Positions 6,114 to 11,383 of a DNA stretch of 11,383 nt are shown here, piece by piece. The translations under genes and the position numbers were made by a program. Position 1 is the stretch's first letter, and each line of letters begins with the position of its first letter. The stretch covers positions 1 to 11,383 of the forward strand of contig CAAENY010000024.1 of NCBI GenBank assembly GCA_900757465.1. The letters are read 5' to 3'. The stretch is from an uncultured Collinsella sp. (GTDB lineage: Bacteria; Actinomycetota; Coriobacteriia; Coriobacteriales; Coriobacteriaceae). The notes under the pieces were generated by a model. It was not told the origin of the DNA. It was given only the letters and a program-made list of their open reading frames with translations, and ran no database searches.

Positions 6114-6136
6114 GGTACAGTGTTCATCATTGTACC
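6114..6136 (-). promoter_or_regulatory. Operator-like palindrome over the likely -10 box of the ACT-citrate synthase unit
   Basis: GGTACAGTG (6114-6122) and CATTGTACC (6128-6136) form an inverted repeat with one mismatch and a 5-nt spacer. On the - strand the right arm contains TACAAT (complement of 6129-6134), a good -10 box, about 60 nt before the ACT start codon. No convincing -35 was found at 16-18 bp. A repressor bound here would block the promoter. Confidence 0.4.
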
Positions 6137-6300
6137 TGTCTGGCGCAAAAAAGGCGCGCTCGCTGCGGCGTTACATGCCTGCAACATGAGTGTAAGGGGG
6201 AAGGCCGTACGGGGAAGAGCCGTCTGGCGCGTGTCCGGCTCGTGTTGGGTTGATTTCCGATCTCAGCCGAACACATTGAGCGGACAGGCCGTTCCCGCAG

Positions 6301-6325
6301 TCAGCCGAACGCCTCCGACGGCTGA
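6301..6325. other. Stem-loop TCAGCCG/CGGCTGA
   Basis: TCAGCCG (6301-6307) pairs perfectly with CGGCTGA (6319-6325) around an 11-nt loop. The left arm is also the second copy of the direct repeat TCAGCCGAAC. No T-run follows on either strand. The function is unknown. Confidence 0.4.
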
Positions 6326-6338
6326 TTCCGAACTGGAA

Positions 6339-6380
6339 GCGGAGGGCATCCCCGCCCTTCGGTAGGGGATACCGCTCCGC
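6339..6380. other. Large GC-rich hairpin downstream of the recombinase remnant
   Basis: GCGGAG, GG and ATCCCC (6339-6354) pair with GGGGAT, CC and CTCCGC (6365-6380) with a single bulge and one mismatch. It is followed by GGCGC/GCGCC (6381-6385, 6398-6402). It may be a 3' terminator-like or att-region structure for the - strand unit, but no clear T-tract follows. Confidence 0.45.
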
Positions 6381-6462
6381 GGCGCATGCCGCGGGCGGCG
6401 CCCCTATCGGACCACCGTGACCCCAGTTGGGATGGGCCCAGCACTGCCGCGTACTCGGTGAG

Positions 6463-7188
6463 CTAGAGCCAACTGTTCGTCTTCACGTCGCGTATGGCGA
6501 TATTTCGGTCGTCCGGCTCGGTGATGCCGTAGCCGAACGCCCGGAGCGTCTCGATGGACTCCTGGATCCTCTGTTGGAACATGGGACCCGGATCGACCCT
6601 CGGCCCGAGGTGCCCGCGCCAAAGGCACGGCGTGGCGCGCAGCATGTTATGGATTTTGGAGATGGGCTCGATGTCGGCGTAGACGTTGAGCGTCGTCATG
6701 GCGTCCTTGTGGCCGAGGATCGATTGGAGCGCCTTGATATCGCCGCCTTGGCGGATCCACTGCGTTGCGAACGTGTGGCGAAGGCCGTGGAACGTGATCA
6801 GCTCGTCGTTGGTGCCCATGAGGCCGTTGGTCTCCGAGAACGTCTTGAACGCCCTGCGGATATAGCTTGTCGTCGCGAAGGTCGCGCCCGGCTCCGACAG
6901 GATGTAGCAGTCCCCGATCTCGACCGCCCCGGTAAGGCCGCGCAAGCGCAGCTTTCCGCAGTCGATCTCGTGGGTCTCCTTCAGGAAGGGGAGTAGGCCG
7001 ACCGGGTCGATGGGGATACCCCTGGCGTCATGGGTCTTGGTGTCCTTGATAAACGAACCCATTCCCTTCGCGTACGCCACCGAGTGTCTGATCGAGATCA
7101 GGCCCGTCTCGAAATCCACATCGCACCACCGAAGGCCGCAGACCTCGCCGATTCGCATCCCCGTGTGCAGGGCGAGTACGACCGCCCT
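6463..7188 (-). pseudogene. Tyrosine recombinase/phage-type integrase, catalytic half only
   Basis: Site-specific recombinase remnant. Counting from the internal Met at 7158, the whole catalytic set is present: Arg2 in TGMRIGE, Lys41 in TKTHDARGIPI, His124 and Arg127 in HGLRHTF, His150 in LGHKD and the nucleophile Tyr160 in LNVYAD. The reading frame continues upstream of that Met (RAVVLALHTGMRIGE) and this part is conserved in integrases, but it then hits TAG at 7189-7191. The N-terminal arm-binding and core-binding domains, normally about 150-200 residues, are missing, and no ribosome binding site precedes the internal Met. It is therefore very likely inactive. The TAG is also the stop of the XRE gene, in the same frame. 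It suggests that the accessory DNA to the right arrived on an integrative element and later suffered a deletion. Confidence 0.85.
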
Positions 7189-7440
7189 CTAATCCTCGGC
7201 GGACCAATCGAGTCCGAACTCCTTTCGGGCATCCTCTTCGCTCATGACTTCGAGAAGGTCTCCGGGTTGGCAACGAAGGGCGAGGCATAGCTGCTCGAGT
7301 GTGTTGAAGCGAATGCCGCGAATATGCCCTTTTTTAATACGGGACAGGTTCACGGGCGTGGTTCCAATCCTTTCGGCAAGTTCGTTCGAGGAAATCTTTC
7401 GCTCGGCCATGATCTTGTCGAGGCGAACAATTACGGGCAT
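7189..7440 (-). CDS. XRE/Cro-family transcriptional regulator (YozG-like)
   Basis: An 83-residue DNA-binding protein with one helix-turn-helix (about residues 17-55). The order VRLDKIMAERKISSNELAERIG, then NLSRIKKG, then RFNTLEQLCLALRCQPGDLLE is the pattern of the small Cro/CI regulators paired with DUF2975 membrane proteins. The ATG at 7440 is preceded by TAAGGAA (complement of 7446-7452), 5 nt away, which overlaps the TAA stop of the DUF2975 gene, so the two are translationally close. After GDLLEV the usual protein ends within a few residues. Here a 17-residue acidic tail (SEEDARKEFGLDWSAED) follows, then TAG, then integrase sequence in the same frame. The tail may be genuine or part of a deletion junction. 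A likely operator is the palindrome at 8000-8018 (inference). Confidence 0.9.
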   Translation of the reverse strand: MPVIVRLDKIMAERKISSNELAERIGTTPVNLSRIKKGHIRGIRFNTLEQLCLALRCQPGDLLEVMSEEDARKEFGLDWSAED

Positions 7441-7449
7441 GGCGTTTCC

Positions 7450-7962
7450 TTACGCAATCTCGTCGGAGTCGAGGTACAGCTCTCGGGCGTACAAGAAGAG
7501 CTGGGAAAGCATGAACAGGACGATGCCGAGAACCAGAGAGGTCCAATCGAATGATGAAGCGATCTCTTGGGCGCCGACGGCCCCCTCGCCGCCAAACATC
7601 GAAACGGAGGTTTTGAGTGAGCCGGCGTAGAGGCTGGTGGCAGCTTGAACAACGAAGAGAATGCCGAGCACCTTCAAGCATGTCGCAGACCCTTTCTTGA
7701 AGGGGTCTCCGCTCTTGATCGTCCACACGAGAACGGCGCTGAGGATGGTCGTAGCGATACCGATGACGGCAGGGACCAATGTCGAGATCGCAAGGGCTGG
7801 ATACGCGGGGGAGTCTGCAATTACAGGGTTGTCGAGCACTTCGATTGCTGGCTTTAAGGAGAACGCCACTTGTGCGATGGCGGTGGCGCAAAGGGTCGCA
7901 GAGGCTATCGCACATGCAATGCGGAAGGAATGAAGCCGGGGAGTGCGATTGTCGGAACTCAT
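7450..7962 (-). CDS. DUF2975-like four-helix membrane protein
   Basis: A 170-residue integral membrane protein of unknown function. Four hydrophobic segments are visible at about 14-34, 57-80, 94-115 and 139-157. The KSGDPFKKG turn before the third helix and the end LFLYARELYLDSDEIA match the DUF2975 (YoaS-like) pattern of 'GxPF' and a C-terminal 'aL..esDlti'. In many Firmicutes and Actinobacteria this family is encoded immediately before a small XRE regulator, as here with 9 nt between stop and start. This supports a membrane-protein and regulator pair. The ATG at 7962 follows GGAGG with 6 nt spacing. It is the first gene of a two-gene operon and diverges from the ABC permease gene across a 135-nt control region. 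Family assignment is from motif recall and topology, so moderate. Confidence 0.8.
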   Translation of the reverse strand: MSSDNRTPRLHSFRIACAIASATLCATAIAQVAFSLKPAIEVLDNPVIADSPAYPALAISTLVPAVIGIATTILSAVLVWTIKSGDPFKKGSATCLKVLGILFVVQAATSLYAGSLKTSVSMFGGEGAVGAQEIASSFDWTSLVLGIVLFMLSQLFLYARELYLDSDEIA

Positions 7963-7999
7963 AATAACCTCCGAAGAATTTAAAAAACTCAGGTTACTT

Positions 8000-8018
8000 T
8001 TTAACAGTTTATGTTAAA
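8000..8018. promoter_or_regulatory. Perfect palindrome in the divergent control region (possible XRE operator)
   Basis: TTTAACA (8000-8006) and TGTTAAA (8012-8018) are exact inverted repeats with a 5-nt spacer. It covers the -10 region and spacer of the candidate - strand promoter (8006-8034) and lies 80 nt before the permease start on the other strand. Size and symmetry fit a Cro/CI-type dimer site. Confidence 0.5.
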
Positions 8019-8034
8019 TTGACTTTGCCGGCAA
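8006..8034 (-). promoter_or_regulatory. Possible promoter of the DUF2975-XRE operon
   Basis: On the - strand TTGCCG (complement of 8029-8034) and TAAACT (complement of 8006-8011) are separated by 17 bp and each match the consensus at 4 of 6 positions. The start would be near 7999, about 35 nt before the ATG. Confidence 0.35.
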
Positions 8035-8041
8035 GTAATAA

Positions 8042-8064
8042 GGGCCGAGCATTTTGTTCGGCCC
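8042..8064. other. Strong hairpin in the permease leader, possibly a terminator for the - strand
   Basis: GGGCCGAGC (8042-8050) pairs with GTTCGGCCC (8056-8064), nine pairs with one G-T wobble, around the loop ATTTT. On the - strand it is followed by TTATTACTT, a loose T-tract. On the + strand it lies 33 nt before the permease start codon. It could insulate the divergent units or be a leader element. Confidence 0.5.
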
Positions 8065-8097
8065 CTCTGTTCCGACTGGATGAGGTTAAGGTTGGCG

Positions 8098-10320
8098 ATG
8101 AATATGCTCAAAATCTCGAAGGCGATCTTTAGGTCGCTTCTCTCCTCCAGGTCGCTCTGTGTTGTCGTTGTTGCGTTGATGGTTCTTTGTGCTCTGCCCG
8201 TCTTCAGGAGCGCGGCTGGCATCGACGGACGGGTCGAATACCTCGAGTCGGGAATAACCCGTGTTGAGCAGGAATTGTCAGCATCCTATGCGGATGCGCT
8301 TGTGAATGCGGGGGAGGACGGTGTCTATACCTCTTCATCAAGCATACCCGCGCTTCTGTACCCTCTTGCCGCGGGACGTCTTATCTTGGCACCGCTCTCT
8401 CCCCTACTTCCGTTTCTGCAGATATCGGATGGAGAGTACACCTATTATGACGGATCGAAGGAGTACTTGCTATGGGTCGCAACGGCCGTTGCCGTCTCGT
8501 TCCTTGCCGCGCGTCTTAACAAACGTGAAAAGCTCATCATCCAGGCACCGATGGGCGAGCTGGGTAGACTTGTTGCATCGAGCGTATGGGCGAGTGTTTT
8601 TGCAATGCTTGCCGTCCTCGCCATCAATCTTCCAGGGATAATCGCCGCGCTTGTGAAGAATGGCCCGGGCTCGCCGTTCTATCCGATAGGCTACATTCAA
8701 TATGCGACTCCGGTTATCAAACCGGCTTGGCTGGTGTTCGCGCAGACGGCCATCTTGCAATTCTTGGTGGCAGCGTTCATCTCGCTTGTCGTTCACCTTG
8801 CCGTGAAGATTGCCAATAACCCTACGCTTGGAATCGTGTTCGTATGTGCCCTGATGGGGGTGACGATGGTTCCCGGGTATTACGGAAGATCCATCGCTTT
8901 ACGTGAGTTCGCCCTGTTGAATCCCCTTACGTATGCGAACACTGAGTTGACCGTCGGCGCCTATAGCCCGTACCCGACAACGCAGATAGTGAATCTGCCT
9001 GGACTTTGCTTCGAGCGTGGCGCGATTGCCCTCGTATGCGCAATCGGGATCGAGGTGCTGGCAATTAGCCTGCTTTGCGTTGCTGGAAAGAGCGGCTGCG
9101 CGTGCCCGATATCCCCGATTTGTCTTGAGAGAGGTTCCTTCACTGCATCGAGAACGGCAACTCGTTCGAGCGCTTGTGCCTCCGCCGTTGCATACGTAAG
9201 AACGATGGGGAAACTGCTCCTGCGTTCTCCTACCCTCGCCGTATGCGCGATTGCAATGTCGACGACGATGCTGGCCCCGGCTCTGGTCGAGATGTTTCCT
9301 GACGCTGATAACGTTTCCGCTGTTCGGTATAGGGATGGGGAGCTCCGTTCAATAGATCGGTATCTAGAGCAGAACGCTGCGAATATGGACGTCGAGGGCA
9401 AAGCGGCCCTGGAAGACATGCGGGATGCTCTTTCGGGTTTCGTGTACGCGCCTATGCCTGCGGAGGGGTTTCGAAGCCTTGCGACGTACGAGCGCGCTCG
9501 AGGTGAGCTGGGCGCGGCAGATGCGACTCTCCTGCAATCGATCGGAATCGAGCCGGAGACTCCTTCTCGTGCGGAGGCGCGCGCCCTTCTGCTTGAGTCG
9601 ATCGCGAGCTTGCCGGACCCCAAGGTTTACGAGTTAAGTACGAAGATGCCCCCATTAATCCTCCTTTCGTATCTCCAGGCAGCGCTTCCCTCCTTATTTT
9701 TGCTGTTGCCCGTGGTTGTCACATCGCTCGCGTGCACTCACCTGCAGTGTCGTTCCCTTCTGGTTCTCCAGATCCCCGCAACAGCGCATGTGCGTTTTCT
9801 GACGGCTGTTGCGCTGGCTCTCCTGCTTGGCTTGGTGCTGCTTTTGGTGTCGATGGTTCCCGCTGTCGTTGTGTCCGTGATTAAGAACGGTGCGGGTGGA
9901 TCGGAGTATCCCGTCGCTCTCATTCGGGCGGGAGCTTCGACAACGTCCATGGTGGGGGAGGCGGTGTTGTGCAGTATTCCGTTGCTGGTCATGGCATACG
10001 GCGTGATTTCCGTCGTCGCTGCGTTGACAGCAGCGATTAGCCGCAACCCCGTTGTCACCGGAATGGTTTGCGCGGTTCTCTTGGTGTTGGGTTCGTTGAG
10101 CGCTCATGTTGAAAGCGTGGGCATGGGCGTCGCGCTGCTGGCTCCATTCGCCTCGTTTGATCCCGCTTCCCAGGTGGGGACGATTGGGTTCCTTGGGCGA
10201 GGGACGAACGCGATGCCTTTTGGAGAGGTCGTCGGCGCATCGGGCGCTCTGCTGGTGGTCTTGGGCGCCGTATCTCCGTTGATGGTGCGCCTGAGTGTTC
10301 CAAAGATCGAAAGGGGATGA
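8098..10320 (+). CDS. ABC-type permease made of two fused homologous halves
   Basis: A 740-residue membrane protein, probably the membrane component of an export-type (ABC-2-like) transporter working with the ATPase gene that follows. Twelve hydrophobic segments fall in two sets of six: about 21-38, 123-139, 160-186, 210-236, 243-260, 307-329, and about 378-398, 521-545, 566-594, 620-646, 650-669, 711-731. In each half the first two helices enclose a large hydrophilic loop (about 85 and 120 residues), presumably outside the cell. The halves are related: NLPGIIAALVKNGPGSPFYP matches MVPAVVVSVIKNGAGGSEYP, and IANNPTLG matches ISRNPVVTG. I chose the ATG at 8098 because AAGG (8088-8091) stands 6 nt upstream; the ATG at 8080 has no such site. 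The linker between halves is cysteine-rich. Exact family and substrate are unknown. Confidence 0.82.
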   Translation: MNMLKISKAIFRSLLSSRSLCVVVVALMVLCALPVFRSAAGIDGRVEYLESGITRVEQELSASYADALVNAGEDGVYTSSSSIPALLYPLAAGRLILAPLSPLLPFLQISDGEYTYYDGSKEYLLWVATAVAVSFLAARLNKREKLIIQAPMGELGRLVASSVWASVFAMLAVLAINLPGIIAALVKNGPGSPFYPIGYIQYATPVIKPAWLVFAQTAILQFLVAAFISLVVHLAVKIANNPTLGIVFVCALMGVTMVPGYYGRSIALREFALLNPLTYANTELTVGAYSPYPTTQIVNLPGLCFERGAIALVCAIGIEVLAISLLCVAGKSGCACPISPICLERGSFTASRTATRSSACASAVAYVRTMGKLLLRSPTLAVCAIAMSTTMLAPALVEMFPDADNVSAVRYRDGELRSIDRYLEQNAANMDVEGKAALEDMRDALSGFVYAPMPAEGFRSLATYERARGELGAADATLLQSIGIEPETPSRAEARALLLESIASLPDPKVYELSTKMPPLILLSYLQAALPSLFLLLPVVVTSLACTHLQCRSLLVLQIPATAHVRFLTAVALALLLGLVLLLVSMVPAVVVSVIKNGAGGSEYPVALIRAGASTTSMVGEAVLCSIPLLVMAYGVISVVAALTAAISRNPVVTGMVCAVLLVLGSLSAHVESVGMGVALLAPFASFDPASQVGTIGFLGRGTNAMPFGEVVGASGALLVVLGAVSPLMVRLSVPKIERG

Positions 10321-10325
10321 TCTCG

Positions 10326-11066
10326 ATGATTGACCTTCAAACGCTGACGATCTCTTATGGAAAGAAGGTGCTCGTAGATTCGGTGAACGCTGAGTTTGCC
10401 CCGGGTACGGTCTACGGTCTCGTCGCTCCGAACGGGCATGGAAAGACGACGTTGCTGCGTGCGATGGCAGGTTTGCCGGGTCCTCGCGTGGACGGGAGCA
10501 TCGTTCTGGATGAGGTGCAGGGTACGGGTGCGAGAGAGGTCCGTTCTATGATCTTCTATGCACCTGGTGAGGGGACGCTGCTGTATCCCGGATTGCGTGC
10601 GGAAGATCACCTCAAGATGGTTTGTGATATGTGGCCGCATGCTCGCGATATCGAAGAGATAGTGGAACAAACGCAGATAGGCGAGTTCGCGAAGATGAGG
10701 ATCCGCACTCTGAGCCAGGGCATGAAGCAGCAGCTTACCCTGGCGATTGCGTATGCGACGGGCGCGCGGTACCTTCTATTAGATGAGCCCATGAACGCGC
10801 TCGACCCCAGCAGGGTGGACTTGCATTCCGAGATTCTCAGGAAGCTGGCCGATTCTGGTACGTGCATCATCATGTCATCCCACATCTTGGATTCGGTCGA
10901 TAGGCTGTGCGATGAGATTCTGTTTTTGAAGGATGGGAGGCTCATTAGAAGCATTCCGCAAGATGATGCTGCGCCGAAGTCTCCTGGATCCCATTTCGCA
11001 AAGCCTGCCGGACGCGCCGAGGGTGCGCTAAGCACGTATCGGCGACTCTACGAAAAGGGCGGGTAG
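10326..11066 (+). CDS. ABC transporter ATP-binding protein
   Basis: The cytosolic ATPase that should drive the adjacent permease. In the 246-residue product, APNGHGKTT (34-42) is the Walker A motif, LSQGMKQQ (129-136) the signature, YLLLDEPMNALDP (149-161) Walker B with D-loop, and MSSH with His186 the H-loop. Order and length fit single-domain ABC-2 export ATPases. Walker A has Ala where Gly is usual and His at the variable position; the Q-loop region YAPGEGTLLYPGL lacks the glutamine. I chose the ATG at 10326 because AAAGGGG (10310-10316) is then 9 nt upstream. The in-frame ATG at 10317, overlapping the permease TGA as ATGA, is immediately next to that site and less likely, but would add only three residues. 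The overlap indicates translational coupling. Confidence 0.93.
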   Translation: MIDLQTLTISYGKKVLVDSVNAEFAPGTVYGLVAPNGHGKTTLLRAMAGLPGPRVDGSIVLDEVQGTGAREVRSMIFYAPGEGTLLYPGLRAEDHLKMVCDMWPHARDIEEIVEQTQIGEFAKMRIRTLSQGMKQQLTLAIAYATGARYLLLDEPMNALDPSRVDLHSEILRKLADSGTCIIMSSHILDSVDRLCDEILFLKDGRLIRSIPQDDAAPKSPGSHFAKPAGRAEGALSTYRRLYEKGG

Positions 11067-11095
11067 AAATGCAAGTTAAAAAACTATGTGGTCAA

Positions 11096-11101
11096 TATAA
11101 T
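11096..11101 (+). promoter_or_regulatory. Perfect TATAAT box before the second permease-like gene
   Basis: A consensus TATAAT lies 30 nt after the ATPase stop, in an AT-rich stretch. No good -35 is seen at 15-19 bp, so it is a candidate only. It would start a leader of about 110 nt before the ATG at 11220. The 153-nt spacer contains no obvious terminator. Confidence 0.3.
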
Positions 11102-11219
11102 ACCGTTAAACCCGCATATCGATACCGCTCAGCCATTCGCCTCGCCCCCGTCGCACGTATCTTCATCCGGTCTGTTACTTTTAATCTAACGATTCTTTGA
11201 GGAACGTAGGTGCTTCTAA

Positions 11220-11383
11220 ATGTACTGTCGACTTCTTCTCAAACTAATCCTAAGAGACAGGGCCGTATGGATTTGTACGCTCGTTCTCGCTGCAGCCTTT
11301 TCCGTCCCCATTGCGTTCAATTCACCCATCTACGGGCCCTTCTTTATGAAGCAGGGCATGCAGGGCTTTGTCGACGCATTCAA
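11220..11383 (+). CDS. N-terminus of a membrane protein, probably another ABC permease (partial)
   Basis: The gene runs off the window; 54 full codons are visible. It starts MYCRLLLKLILRDRAVWICT, followed by one long hydrophobic helix (about residues 15-34) and then a more polar stretch (SPIYGPFFMKQGMQGF). The layout of a short basic N-terminus, one helix and then an exposed segment is the same as in the permease at 8098, whose first residues read MNMLKISKAIFRSLLSSRSL. Together with its position after an ABC ATPase this suggests a second permease of the same transporter. The frame has TAA immediately before the ATG, so this is the earliest ATG. The ribosome binding site is weak (GTAGG at 11206-11210, 9 nt away). 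The overlapping frame that starts at GTG 11210 is not hydrophobic and was rejected. Confidence 0.65.
   Translation, partial: MYCRLLLKLILRDRAVWICTLVLAAAFSVPIAFNSPIYGPFFMKQGMQGFVDAF

Larger units (their letters stand above)
6067..6462. other. Gene-free region with promoter palindrome and GC-rich hairpins
   Basis: About 400 nt with no convincing gene on either strand. The 81-codon frame at 6120-6365 (+) has no good ribosome binding site and an unstructured composition. The region holds the palindrome at 6114-6136, a 10-bp direct repeat TCAGCCGAAC (6263-6272 and 6301-6310) and hairpins at 6301-6325, 6339-6380 and 6381-6402. No tRNA, tmRNA or SRP RNA signature was recognised. It is the border between the core genes and the recombinase remnant, so it is also where an attachment site would be expected. 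Confidence 0.5.

Noticed and set aside
4507..6189. A 560-codon + strand frame covering citrate synthase and the ACT gene
   Set aside because: It is antisense to two clearly conserved genes, spans their intergenic region and has no recognisable domain. It is an artefact of high GC.
6120..6365. An 81-codon frame in the gap upstream of the ACT gene
   Set aside because: No ribosome binding site, no recognisable motif, and it overlaps the promoter palindrome and the hairpins.
6240..6462. A tRNA or tmRNA gene as integrase attachment site
   Set aside because: No GTTCRA T-loop motif with pairing arms and no CCA end could be found on either strand.
6404..6628. A 74-codon - strand frame overlapping the integrase 3' end
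   Set aside because: Out of frame with the conserved recombinase, Arg/Pro-rich, no start signal.
7334..7915. A 193-codon - strand frame overlapping the XRE and DUF2975 genes
   Set aside because: It overlaps two genes with clear family patterns and proper start signals, and its product has no hydrophobic or domain structure.
10170..10580. GGGGACG matches inside the permease and ATPase genes
   Set aside because: The hexamer/heptamer occurs inside coding sequence without the flanking repeat structure. It is expected by chance in GC-rich DNA.
7993..11190. Shared GTTACTTTTTAA-like stretch at about 7993 and GTTACTTTTAA at about 11175
   Set aside because: A short, AT-rich match in two AT-rich intergenic regions, without shared symmetry or position. 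Chance is sufficient.

Overview
The window looks like a chromosomal segment of a GC-rich anaerobic actinobacterium, most likely a gut Coriobacteriia of the Collinsella type. This is inferred from codon style, gene content and the abundant intergenic GGGGACG-core repeats. No 16S or other taxonomic marker is present, so the assignment is tentative.

Left part (1-6066), core metabolism. The 3' end of an S4-domain protein (probably tyrosyl-tRNA synthetase) is followed by a strong intrinsic terminator. A perfect 35-bp inverted repeat comes next, then adenine deaminase (ade), whose short leader holds a terminator-like hairpin. A Cof-type HAD phosphatase follows on the + strand; its ribosome binding site lies inside a long stem-loop. 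It converges with a second Cof-type HAD phosphatase on the - strand. Modular repeats built from the palindrome GACTAGTC and a 19-nt core lie after ade and between the two HAD genes, and they supply the stop codons of ade and of the second HAD gene. The - strand then carries, in transcription order, a UPF0237 ACT-domain protein, citrate synthase and a terminator, with the second HAD gene further downstream.

Middle (6067-6462). About 400 nt without a convincing gene. It holds a palindrome over the likely ACT-gene promoter and several GC-rich hairpins.

Right part (6463-11383), accessory DNA. On the - strand there is a DUF2975-like four-helix membrane protein, an XRE-family regulator 9 nt downstream, and then the catalytic half of a tyrosine recombinase. 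The recombinase fragment is in the same frame as the XRE gene and separated from it by one TAG codon; it has lost its N-terminal half. Diverging to the right is an ABC export-type module: a 740-residue permease made of two fused homologous six-helix halves, an ATPase whose start is coupled to the permease stop, and the beginning of another membrane protein, probably a further permease, cut by the window end. A perfect palindrome lies in the divergent control region, where the XRE protein could regulate its own operon and possibly the transporter. Function and substrate of the transporter cannot be read from the sequence; peptide or lipid export, or self-protection, are the usual roles of such ABC-2 sets.
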